Below are positions 15,659-23,475 of a stretch of 64,000 nt of DNA, piece by piece. The stretch's first letter is position 1. The number at the start of each line of letters is the position of its first letter. The position numbers were made by a program, and so were the translations under genes. The notes beneath the pieces were generated by a model. The model did no database searches. It was not told the origin of the DNA and saw only the letters and a list, made by a program, of their open reading frames with translations. The stretch is from Streptomyces actuosus (GTDB taxonomy: Bacteria > Actinomycetota > Actinomycetes > Streptomycetales > Streptomycetaceae): assembly GCF_016921115.1 (NCBI RefSeq), contig NZ_JAFFZS010000027.1, forward strand, positions 1 through 64,000, written 5' to 3'.

Positions 15659-17899
15659 ATGGGCTCTGGGACGGGTACCGGCGGTACCACCCGCGCGCGT
15701 TCGCGCACGGCATCGCACCTGCGCCGGCTCGTCACCGACATGCGGTACGGCACGTCCGCCTCCGCGTACGCGGGCAGGCGCGCCGTTCGGGTGACGCTGG
15801 CAGCCGTCTCCGCCTTCTACGTGAGCCTCTACGGCCTGCACCAACCCGTCACGGCCACCTACGGCCTGTTCGCGGTGGTGGCGATGGCCGGGCTCTCCCG
15901 CATTCCCGGTACCGGGCGACAGCGCGCCGTCGTCATTGCCCGGCTCCTGCCGGTCGGCTGGCTTCTCGTCACCGCCGGGACGCTGCTTGCCGTACACACC
16001 TGGACCGCGACGGCGGGGATCCTCGTGATCGGCTTCCTGATCGCGTACTCGGCGGTGACCGGTCCACGGCCGGCCGGTGCGGCTCCGGGCCTGCAACTGC
16101 TGTACATCCTGCCGTGCTTCCCTCCGTACGCGCCGCAGACGCTGGACGAACGTCTGGGCGGGATGACGTTCGGCGTCCTGCTGCTCGTGCTCGCCGAGAG
16201 TCTGCTGCTGCCCGACCCGCCCAGCACCTCCTATCGCGACCTGTCCGCGGACGCGGCCATGACCGCTGCACGCTGCGCAACCGAACTGACGCGGCCGCCA
16301 TGGACGCTGTCGAGCGAGGCGGACGCGGCGGCGAGGTCTGCCGGTGAGGCACTGCGGCCGTCCGAGGTGCCGGAGTCGGAGCGGCCGGCCGGACCGGGAC
16401 CGCGGGAGCGAGCGCTCGCCCACACCGGCATGGCCGCCCGCGTCCTGCTGGCCCGCCTGCAGGAGGCTCCGGGAACGGGTCCGCAGGGCCCCCGCTCCGA
16501 GACCCTTGCGCTTCTGCACGAGGTGGCGGCGTCGGCCAGGAGGACGACCGCTGCGTTGCGTACCGGCCGCCCGGCCGGCCCCGGACAGCTCGGGGAAGCC
16601 CTGGCGGTCTACCAGCGGCGACGCACGGTGGCGCCGCGCCGAAAGACGAACGGGGAGACGAACGGGGAAACACCCGAGACCGTCGACCGCGTCATGTACC
16701 GCCAGGCGATGCTCATCGAAACCGCCCACGCCGGGGTGACCCTGGCGGCCGCGGCGGACCTCGCGCTGGGCCGGCTCCCGGAGCCCGCGGAAACCCGGGA
16801 CGGCGGCTTCTGGTACGCGGGGCAGGGCGCGGCGCGTCTGTGGGGGCATCGGCTCCGGGCGCATCTGAGCCCCCACTCGGTGTACTTCCAGAACGCCGTA
16901 CGCATCAGCCTGGCACTGGCGGCCGCTCGCGCCGTGGCCGGGCTCGGCTCTCTTCCCCACGGTTTCTGGGCCATGCTGGCCGTTCTCACCCTGACCCGCA
17001 CCACGGCCGCGCAGACCGGGGCAATCGTGGGCCGGGCTCTCGTCGGTACCCTGCTGGGCGCACTGGTCGCCGCCGCGATGCTGGTGCTCGTCAGTGGAAA
17101 CACGGCGGCCTATGCCGTGGCACTGCCGGTGATCATGCTGGCCACGTTCTGGTTCGGGCCCACCCACGGCGTGGGATGGGCGCAGGGCCTGTTCACCCTG
17201 GTCGTCTCCCTCGTCTTCGCCCAGCTCGCGCCCTCCACGTGGCAGCTGGCCGAGGTCCGCTTCCTCGACGTTCTCATCGGCAGCTCGATCGGTCTGGTCT
17301 TCGGGCTGCTGGCCTGGCCCCGAGGTGCCCAGATGGAACTCCGCCGGGACGTCGCCGCCCTTCTTCGCGCCATCGGCTCGACCGTCACCTCGACCGTGTC
17401 GTCCCTCACGCACGGTGCGGCCGAGGAACGGAACAGCCTGCTGCCCCTGCGGCGCGCCCTGACACTCGCGGAATCGTCCTTCGCGCAGTTCCAGAGCGAG
17501 CCGCAGCGACCCGGCACTGCGGCCGTGGACTGGCATGCGGCGCTGATAGCCGGACATCACGCCCTGCGCGGGGCCCGGCGCCTGCTGGCCGAGGGGCCCC
17601 CGACCGAGACCCCGTCGCCCGCGCCCGCGTGGCAGAGGGGGCTCGACACGGACGGCGACGTCCTGGCCGAGCGCTACGCCATGGTCGGCGGGCTCCTGGA
17701 GGGCGCAAGGCCGCCACCGTCCCGGACCCGACCCCCGGTCCCCGGAGAGACCTCCGACGGCAGACCGCAGGGACTCCCCGCCTCGCCGCTCTACTACGAC
17801 GCCGAGGCATGGCTGACGTCGCTCTCGGCCGATCTGGACCACGTCGCCGCGACCGCCGCCGCGGCCAGCTCGTCCTCGGAGGCGGTGCACGGGCCGTGA
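15659..17899 (+). CDS. FUSC-family membrane protein (aromatic-acid efflux type)
   Basis: A 746-residue inner-membrane protein with two membrane blocks. The first, about residues 40-150, has helices such as VTLAAVSAFYVSLYGLHQPV and GILVIGFLIAYSAVTG. The second, about 415-560, contains FWAMLAVLTLTRTTAAQTGA and ALVGTLLGALVAAAMLVLV, the typical FUSC core. A long cytoplasmic helical region lies between and after them. Family members include fusaric acid resistance proteins and the AaeB exporter. ATG 15659 follows CAGAGGAAC. Substrate unknown. The upstream MmgE/PrpD gene could be functionally linked but is separated by 258 bases without a clear shared promoter. Confidence 0.82.
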   Translation: MGSGTGTGGTTRARSRTASHLRRLVTDMRYGTSASAYAGRRAVRVTLAAVSAFYVSLYGLHQPVTATYGLFAVVAMAGLSRIPGTGRQRAVVIARLLPVGWLLVTAGTLLAVHTWTATAGILVIGFLIAYSAVTGPRPAGAAPGLQLLYILPCFPPYAPQTLDERLGGMTFGVLLLVLAESLLLPDPPSTSYRDLSADAAMTAARCATELTRPPWTLSSEADAAARSAGEALRPSEVPESERPAGPGPRERALAHTGMAARVLLARLQEAPGTGPQGPRSETLALLHEVAASARRTTAALRTGRPAGPGQLGEALAVYQRRRTVAPRRKTNGETNGETPETVDRVMYRQAMLIETAHAGVTLAAAADLALGRLPEPAETRDGGFWYAGQGAARLWGHRLRAHLSPHSVYFQNAVRISLALAAARAVAGLGSLPHGFWAMLAVLTLTRTTAAQTGAIVGRALVGTLLGALVAAAMLVLVSGNTAAYAVALPVIMLATFWFGPTHGVGWAQGLFTLVVSLVFAQLAPSTWQLAEVRFLDVLIGSSIGLVFGLLAWPRGAQMELRRDVAALLRAIGSTVTSTVSSLTHGAAEERNSLLPLRRALTLAESSFAQFQSEPQRPGTAAVDWHAALIAGHHALRGARRLLAEGPPTETPSPAPAWQRGLDTDGDVLAERYAMVGGLLEGARPPPSRTRPPVPGETSDGRPQGLPASPLYYDAEAWLTSLSADLDHVAATAAAASSSSEAVHGP

Positions 17900-18374
17900 C
17901 CGGCTCGGCTCCCCTCACCCGGCGCGCCGACCGGACGACACCGGACGACAGGGGAGAGCCGGGGGCCTCCGTGACCGCCGCCCCGCGGGCCACCGCAACC
18001 CGGCCACTTCTTCGCCGTGGGCGCGCGGGGAGCCGACGCGGCGCCTCCACGACGTCGCAGGGCCCGGCCGACCACCAGGTGGTCCGGTGACCCGCCCGGG
18101 TCCCCAGGCGGTGCGCGGTCACGCCGTGACGAGTCGGCCGGACGGAGCGTGCAGTTCGCGTACGCCGCCGCCCGTGCCTGCGGCGCAGCGGCCACGGAGA
18201 GCGAACGCGCCGGTGGCTGCGCACTGTTCGCGCCGGGCGCCGGTCCGGCGGAGGCGAGGTTGATCAGACACGGGTCGGGCCGACTCCACGGAGCCGGACG
18301 GGTGCGTGCGCGTCGCCGGCAGGCGGTGCACCGTCAGGACAGACCGCGCGACATGTCCCCGGCACCGGTGCGTC
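17900..18374. other. Intergenic, no gene recognised
   Basis: An imperfect inverted repeat (ggctcccct near 17907, aggggagagcc near 17950) follows the FUSC stop and may terminate that gene. The remainder shows GC-rich open frames without domain signal on both strands. Confidence 0.4.
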
Positions 18375-18401
18375 GGGCCCCGTCGCGCAGGCACGGGGCC
18401 C
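18375..18401 (-). terminator. Stem-loop terminator, 9-bp stem
   Basis: gggccccgt (18375-18383) pairs with acggggccc (18393-18401) around a 9-base loop, immediately downstream of the minus-strand SpoIIAA-like gene that stops at 18413. No U-tract follows. Confidence 0.6.
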
Positions 18402-18412
18402 ATGCGGCCGTG

Positions 18413-19180
18413 TCATTCGGCGTCGGCCGGAGGGCGGTCGGTCGGGCTCGCCGCCCAGGCCACCGCTTGGTCGAGCTCGTCGTGTCCGAACCGCCGCACT
18501 TCCGCGTGGGCGAAGTGGTTCGCGAGACGGGGCGCGAGGTCGGCGAGCCTGCTGTCGGCCGCCAAGGCCACCCTCCTGACCTCGCGATGATGGTCGCGGA
18601 CGAAACGCGCGTGCCGGAGCAGGCTTCCGACGTTCTCCCAGCCGGGGAACTCGCGGGCGTGGATCACCACGCCCGGCAGGTCGTCGTGGGTCGCGAGCCA
18701 GCTGTCCGCGGTCTGGCTCAGTGCTTCGAAGTCCTGGACGCGCAGGGGCTGTTCGACCTCGATCACCAGGACCTGGGAGTCGGGGACCAGCCGGTGCGAC
18801 ACTCCTGGCCCCTCGGGCAGCGAGGCGAGCCAGCGGAGGGCCTCCTCGCGTTCCCGGGTCCCGAAGACGCGCACCGGGCAGGGCATCAGGAAGCCCGCGA
18901 GCCGGGTCGGCTCGCGGATCCAGCCGATGTCGCTGACGACGGCGCAGCCCTCGAACTGCCGCACGGCACCGAGCCCGACCTTGAAGTCCTCCCACCCCGC
19001 TCCCGGGGTGAACGAACGGAATTCCGTGCCGAACTCGTACAGGAACCGGATGCGGCGGCCCTCTTTGCGGGCGTCGTCGAGGAGTGGCTCGATCACCGCC
19101 GTGTAGTCGTCCTTCGAGACCGTGCCGGTCGCCTTCACCGCGTCGATCCCCGGGGGCACGTCGTGGAGTCGTTCGAGCAT
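18413..19180 (-). CDS. Tandem SpoIIAA-like (SEC14/STAS-type) domain protein
   Basis: A 255-residue soluble protein made of two SpoIIAA-like domains; family members usually have one domain of about 120 residues. Domain 1 starts near residue 12 with IDAVKATGTVSKDDYTAVIE and includes IRFLYEFGTEFRSF and VVSDIGWIR. Domain 2 starts near 135 with QVLVIEVEQPLRVQDFEALS and includes VVIHAREFPGWENVGSLLRH and VRRVALAADSRLAD. The fold is thought to bind a hydrophobic ligand and is often linked to membrane or stress regulation, but no specific role is established. The ATG follows GGGGAGAGG. The gene is monocistronic, ending in the hairpin at 18375-18401. Confidence 0.75.
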   Translation of the reverse strand: MLERLHDVPPGIDAVKATGTVSKDDYTAVIEPLLDDARKEGRRIRFLYEFGTEFRSFTPGAGWEDFKVGLGAVRQFEGCAVVSDIGWIREPTRLAGFLMPCPVRVFGTREREEALRWLASLPEGPGVSHRLVPDSQVLVIEVEQPLRVQDFEALSQTADSWLATHDDLPGVVIHAREFPGWENVGSLLRHARFVRDHHREVRRVALAADSRLADLAPRLANHFAHAEVRRFGHDELDQAVAWAASPTDRPPADAE

Positions 19181-19740
19181 GTGCCGTTCCTCTCCCCGGC
19201 GCCGGCGGGATGCGGGGCTTCGGCCGGGGGCGCGAGGGTGAGGAGTCGGGAACAGACGCGGGGCCCTCGCGCAGCCGCCCCTCTGCGCCGCCGGAGGCCG
19301 ACTCGCATCAGGACTCTTGCGCTCTCTCCCATGATGCCGAGCCGCGGCGATCTCCGCGACCGCGTACGGGCCCGTCCGAACCGGCGGATGCGTGACCGCT
19401 GAAGAGGGCGCGCGGGGTCCGTGCCCTCCTCACCTGCTGCGATGCCGGTCGGGCGGCCGGGACCCTCTCGTCCCGGGGGATGCCCTGCCGCCCCCTGCAA
19501 GGAGGGTCGGCCGCCTGCCACTCGACGATCGACCGACTGTTGTCCATCGGCCGGCGGACGGGCGGCGGCCGGCGGACGGCCGGCTGGCGCGCGGCGGGCG
19601 GGCGACCGGCGGACGGCAGACCCGGACGGACGGCAGGCCGTCGGCCGCACCCGCCGCCGTCCTCCTCCCCTTGTGCCATTGCCCTCACCCGGCCGCCGGA
19701 TGAGGGCGCGGCGGCACCCGCGCCGGGGCATCGGGCGGTC
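19181..19740. other. Intergenic, low-complexity GC-rich sequence
   Basis: Between the SpoIIAA-like gene and the end of the biosynthetic operon there is no recognisable gene. Positions 19550-19640 repeat the motif ccggcggacgg and variants. Near 19705-19724 ggcgcgg/ccgcgcc can form a 7-bp stem just downstream of the LanB-type stop and may be its terminator. The tract ctgcaaggagggt near 19493 resembles part of the 34-bp repeat at the left edge, over about 13 bases only. Confidence 0.45.
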
Positions 19741-22038
19741 TCAGCGGTCCGGGGCCGTGTCGTGGGCCACGAACCTCAGCTCCGCGGTGTAGCGACGGCC
19801 CCGGTCGTCGCTGAGCCAGGTCTGCTCCGGCGTCGGGAGCATCTCGGTGATCGTGACGGCGGCCTCCGGGTCCTTGCGGGCCAGGCGGCGCAGGGCCTTG
19901 GCGAGGATGGTGACGTAGACGGGGCTGTCGAAGTCGACGTAGAAGGGGCGGGACTCGGTCGGGGAGACGACGAACACGTAGCGGGGCAGGCCCAGTCCGG
20001 TGCGCCAGTGGCGGGCCCGGACGAAACGCCGGGCCTCGTCCTTGTCGACGGCGAACCGCGCGCCCGCCACGGGCGGCCGCCAGGTCTCCCGCGCGATCAC
20101 CAGTCGGTCCACCGTGACCCGGGGGGTGTGGTCCACGGGCGGCAGGATGCGGACGAGGTCCATCGCCAGCGTCGTGAGGACGTGGGAGAACACGTCGACC
20201 GCAGGGAAGCGTGAGCCGTCGGGGAGCCGTACGACGAGGTCGCCGCCGTGCTCCTCGACCGTCGCGTCGGCGCTGCGCACGACCCGCGGGCGGGCCGGGT
20301 CGGCGGTGAAATCGGCCAGGGCCACCTGGTGGTCATGGGGCCGTACGAGCGTATGGCGGACCCGAGCCGACAGGCGTGCCCGGTGCTCCTTGGGAATGAG
20401 GGGCATCAGGCGCGGGCCCGGATGGTCGCGGTCGGTCAGCCGGAACAACTCGGACACGTCCGGGTGCTGGTGGGTGAACAGGGAGGCACCCAACGTGTTG
20501 GAGGCGACGTGGAGTTCACCGAGCACGGCGGTGAACTCGCCGCGTGCCACGGCCTCCGGCCCGTCGGCGGCGATCATCACGTCCGGACTCAGGTATCGGG
20601 CCGCCGTCCAGCCGCCGGCCCGGTCGCCGAACTCCGCCCGCACGACCGACTCGATGTCCGCCGACCGTACGGCGACCCGGTCGGCCGGGACGGCGGGCCG
20701 TGCTCCCGTCAGGATGCGCTGCCAGCGTGCGGCGAACTCCCCCTGGAGTGCGGTGGCGGTGTCGCGCCCGGTGCCGTGCAGCACCGGCAGGCACGCGAAC
20801 CAGAACGACGCCAGGTCGACCGGGCCCTCGGCGGCGAGGCGGTCGTACACGTGGCGTGTCTCGGCGGTGACCGTCGCGGCGAGCGCGGAGGTGAGCCAGC
20901 CGGCGCTGTCCATCAGCAGCCGCAGCGGGCGCACGGCGTCGAGCACGGCCGGGCCGAGCCGGACGGTGGCGGACCGGCGGGTGTCCGCGTACACCAGTGC
21001 CCGGCAGGGTGCCGTCGACTCGGACTTCTCGCGCACGGCGGCCGTGGCGGTGAGGTCGGTGAACTCCCGCTCCAATGCTCCCATCGCCTCGACCAGCGCG
21101 TCGGCGTCCCGAGCCGCCGCCACCCGCGCGCGGCCCCGCTCCAGCCGGTCCAGTGCCTCCAGACCCCGCCGGCGCGGCCCGGGCTCGCCGACGGTTTCCA
21201 GCCAGCCCCGCAGCGCCCGGTCCGGGTGGGTGCCGGCGGGAACCTCCAGACGCCGGACGACCCAGCGACGGGCCGCCAGGTCCGCGAGCACGGTGGGCAC
21301 GTCGATGCCGGGCAGTTCCTCCGCGATCCTCCGGGCGGGCCGGACGCCGTCGCAGCGGGCGAGGACGGCCGCCGTTTCGGTGGATACGGTCGCCGGGCGC
21401 CGGCCCGGTACCCGGACCTGGTTGCCGTCCACAGCGACGAAGGGCACCCGGCGCGGGGCGATCCACCCGCGCAGGTCGGGGTCGGCGTCCAGGGTCCGGG
21501 CCAGGGCGTCGAGGCCCCAGCTCGCCCAGTACACGGTCGACGCCTCGGTCAGCCCGCTGCCGGGATCGACGGCGAGGCCCTCCACGGCCGGGTCCCAACT
21601 CCCCCATCCGACGGGGCCGAAGAAGCCGATGGTGTCGTTCTTGACGCAGAACCGCTGCCAGTAGTGCGCGACGAGTTCCTCCCGCTGACGGGGCATGCTG
21701 CTGCGGCTGTCGGCGCTCGGGGTCCAGCGCAGGAACGGCGCGATGCCGGAGGTGAGCACCGGGCGGTTCTGCCAGGTGACCGCCTCCCGGAAGGCGGGTG
21801 TGCGGGCGATGTCCTGGAGGGTGTGGGCGGTCTCCACGGCGGCGTCCGCGAAGAGCCGTGCGAAGTCGGTCCAGCGGTCGCCGTCGAGGGCGTCCTCCGC
21901 GGCGAACTTGTCGGCTGCCTGCGCCAGTCCGGAGGGGGCCAGGCGCAGCACGCCGTCGGCGGGAAAGCCCGGCCCGCGCAGGGCGAACTGCTCCCACAGC
22001 CGCCAGCGGCCGAGGGACGGCACGAGGTCTTCGGTCAT
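19741..22038 (-). CDS. LanB-type protein (lantibiotic dehydratase N-terminal/PEARL-like), copy 1
   Basis: A 765-residue protein homologous to the tRNA-dependent glutamylation part of class I lantibiotic dehydratases. Hallmarks are SRSSMPRQREELVAHYWQRF and FCVKNDTIGFFGPVGWG near residues 105-145, NTLGASLFTHQHPDVSELF near 530, and the C-terminal LPRYVFVVSPTESRPFYVDF. It is too short to include the roughly 280-residue SpaB_C elimination domain of full dehydratases. LanB-like proteins without elimination activity include peptide aminoacyl-tRNA ligases (PEARLs), which add amino acids from aminoacyl-tRNA to a carrier peptide. It is last gene of a five-gene operon with a free adenylation enzyme and a free carrier protein, so ligation onto a carrier-bound amino acid is my preferred hypothesis. 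ATG follows AAGGAGAG. Confidence 0.85.
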   Translation of the reverse strand: MTEDLVPSLGRWRLWEQFALRGPGFPADGVLRLAPSGLAQAADKFAAEDALDGDRWTDFARLFADAAVETAHTLQDIARTPAFREAVTWQNRPVLTSGIAPFLRWTPSADSRSSMPRQREELVAHYWQRFCVKNDTIGFFGPVGWGSWDPAVEGLAVDPGSGLTEASTVYWASWGLDALARTLDADPDLRGWIAPRRVPFVAVDGNQVRVPGRRPATVSTETAAVLARCDGVRPARRIAEELPGIDVPTVLADLAARRWVVRRLEVPAGTHPDRALRGWLETVGEPGPRRRGLEALDRLERGRARVAAARDADALVEAMGALEREFTDLTATAAVREKSESTAPCRALVYADTRRSATVRLGPAVLDAVRPLRLLMDSAGWLTSALAATVTAETRHVYDRLAAEGPVDLASFWFACLPVLHGTGRDTATALQGEFAARWQRILTGARPAVPADRVAVRSADIESVVRAEFGDRAGGWTAARYLSPDVMIAADGPEAVARGEFTAVLGELHVASNTLGASLFTHQHPDVSELFRLTDRDHPGPRLMPLIPKEHRARLSARVRHTLVRPHDHQVALADFTADPARPRVVRSADATVEEHGGDLVVRLPDGSRFPAVDVFSHVLTTLAMDLVRILPPVDHTPRVTVDRLVIARETWRPPVAGARFAVDKDEARRFVRARHWRTGLGLPRYVFVVSPTESRPFYVDFDSPVYVTILAKALRRLARKDPEAAVTITEMLPTPEQTWLSDDRGRRYTAELRFVAHDTAPDR
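21608..21749 (-). repeat. 142-bp block nearly identical to the other LanB-type gene
   Basis: This stretch differs from 26847-26988 at only about three positions in 142, and at one in the first 106, whereas the rest of the two genes is clearly diverged. It encodes the conserved segment from WTPSADSRSSM through FFGPVGWG. The pattern suggests recent gene conversion or unusually strong constraint. Confidence 0.75.
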
Positions 22039-22120
22039 GGCACGGCTCTCCTTGGTGAGCGCGGGTGGACGGCGCGGTGCCGGCGCCGGAACGACTGAGG
22101 CGGTACGGCACGGGGGCCGG

Positions 22121-22387
22121 TCAGGCGGCGCCGTAGTCCGCGTCGACGACCGCCGCCAGTTCCCGCGGGGTGGGGTAGGCGAAGACCAGTGAGACGGGGA
22201 CGTCCGCGCCGAGGTGCTCCTGGAGGCGGCCGGTGATCTGGAAGGCGGTGAGCGAGTCGCCGCCCGCCTCGTAGAAGTCGGTGTCGGGGGTCAGCTCGGG
22301 CAGGCGCAGCACGTCCCGGAAGATGCCGACGAGCAGCGCGACGGTGTCGGTGGCGGTGGCGGTGGCGGTGGCGGTGTTCGGTATCAT
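22121..22387 (-). CDS. Free-standing peptidyl/acyl carrier protein
   Basis: An 88-residue carrier protein with the phosphopantetheine attachment motif FYEAGGDSLTAF; the Ser of GGDSL near residue 45 is the modified residue. The four-helix carrier fold follows (LQEHLGADVPVSLVFAYPTP). It has no attached catalytic domain, so it must work in trans with the adenylation enzyme encoded two genes upstream and is a plausible substrate for the LanB-type proteins on either side. The phosphopantetheinyl transferase encoded across the divergent promoter could activate it. ATG follows AGAGGAGAA. The N-terminus is a Thr-Ala repeat from a hexanucleotide microsatellite. Confidence 0.9.
   Translation of the reverse strand: MIPNTATATATATDTVALLVGIFRDVLRLPELTPDTDFYEAGGDSLTAFQITGRLQEHLGADVPVSLVFAYPTPRELAAVVDADYGAA
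22349..22376. repeat. Hexanucleotide microsatellite (ggtggc)n in the carrier gene
   Basis: About 4.7 perfect copies of ggtggc encode the N-terminal TATATATAT of the carrier protein on the minus strand. The unit is a multiple of three, so length change would alter the flexible N-terminus without frameshift. Confidence 0.8.
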
Positions 22388-22419
22388 GTCGGGTTCTCCT
22401 CTTATGCGATGACGGGTAG

Positions 22420-23475
22420 TCAGCGAATCGTGGCGGTACCGACGGTGACGGGGGCTCCGTCGGCGGGTGCGGGGGTGGGGCCGTGCCGGAGGCCGTGCAG
22501 GCGGGCGGGCGTGTTTCCGCCCGAGACGACGGCCACGGCCCGTTCACGGCGGCCGGCGCGCAGGGCTCCGGCCAGCGCGACCGCTCCGCTCGGTTCGGCG
22601 TCGATGCCGTGGCGGTGCAGCAGGGCGACGGTGGCGAGGATCTCGGCGTCGCCGACGGCGATCAGCTCGTCCACGCGGTCGCGGATGATCGGATAGGGGA
22701 CGGTCCCGGGGCGCTGACCGCGCAGGCCGTCGGCGACGGTGGCGCTGGGCGGCAGCCGGACGGGGTGGCCGGCCGCCAGGGAGCGGGCGTAACGCGGCGT
22801 GCGGGACGGTTCCACGCCGACCACCCGCACCGGACGGTGCAGGGCTGCGAGGCAGACGCCCGCGAGGAGGCCGCCACCGCCCGTGGGGACGTAGACGGTC
22901 TCGACGTCGGGTGCGTCGGCCAGCACCTCGCTGCCGACCGTGCCCGCCCCGGCGACCACCAGGGGGTGATCGGAGGACGGGACGAGGACGGCGTCCCGCT
23001 CGGCCGCCAGGGAGCGGGCGCGCTCCTCGCGCTCGGCGACCCCGCCGCCGACCTGCACGGTCTCGGCGCCGAGGGCCCGGACGGCGGCGGCCTTCGCCGG
23101 GGAGGCTCCCGCAGCGAGGACGACGGTGAGCCGGATGCCGAGCGTGCGCGCGAGTTGGGCGAGAGCGATGGCGTGGTTCCCGGAGGAGCCCGCGACGACC
23201 CGGTCGGCGCCCAGGGCGAGGACGGCGTTGGCGGCGCCGCGCATCTTGAACGAGCCGCCGGCCTGGCGGTGTTCGGCCTTCAGCAGCAGTCCGGCGCCGA
23301 GTGCGCCGAGGGCCGGGCCGCGCAGCAGCGGCGTGCGGACGACGTGGGGCGCGATGCGGGCGGCGGCGTCCAGCAGGTCGGCGGGGCGGGGCCCCGGGCC
23401 GGCACTGCCGGCTGCCGCACCGGGTTCGGCGGGGGGCGGTGGTGCCGCGGTGTCCCGCAGGTCGAGGGCGGTCAT
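22420..23475 (-). CDS. Fold-type-II PLP enzyme (threonine/serine ammonia-lyase family)
   Basis: A 351-residue enzyme of the threonine dehydratase/serine racemase family. The PLP lysine lies in AGGSFKMRGAANA near residue 78, the substrate loop is AGSSGNHAIALAQLA near 95, and the phosphate-binding loop is PTGGGGLLAGVCL near 190. Late VVSGGNT fits the family. Its ATG overlaps the adenylation gene stop (ATGA), so it belongs to the same pathway. It could deaminate, racemise or otherwise prepare the amino acid loaded on the free carrier protein, for example from Ser or Thr. No regulatory ACT domain is present, which favours a biosynthetic over a housekeeping role. Specific reaction not determinable from sequence. 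Confidence 0.82.
   Translation of the reverse strand: MTALDLRDTAAPPPPAEPGAAAGSAGPGPRPADLLDAAARIAPHVVRTPLLRGPALGALGAGLLLKAEHRQAGGSFKMRGAANAVLALGADRVVAGSSGNHAIALAQLARTLGIRLTVVLAAGASPAKAAAVRALGAETVQVGGGVAEREERARSLAAERDAVLVPSSDHPLVVAGAGTVGSEVLADAPDVETVYVPTGGGGLLAGVCLAALHRPVRVVGVEPSRTPRYARSLAAGHPVRLPPSATVADGLRGQRPGTVPYPIIRDRVDELIAVGDAEILATVALLHRHGIDAEPSGAVALAGALRAGRRERAVAVVSGGNTPARLHGLRHGPTPAPADGAPVTVGTATIR

Noticed and set aside
19550..19640. Repeated ggcggacgg motif as a CRISPR or regulatory array
   Set aside because: Units are irregular in spacing and sequence, consistent with low-complexity GC-rich DNA; no spacer structure.
19741..22038. Call as a classical class I lantibiotic dehydratase
   Set aside because: The protein is too short for the elimination domain and there is no LanA/LanC pair in the operon.
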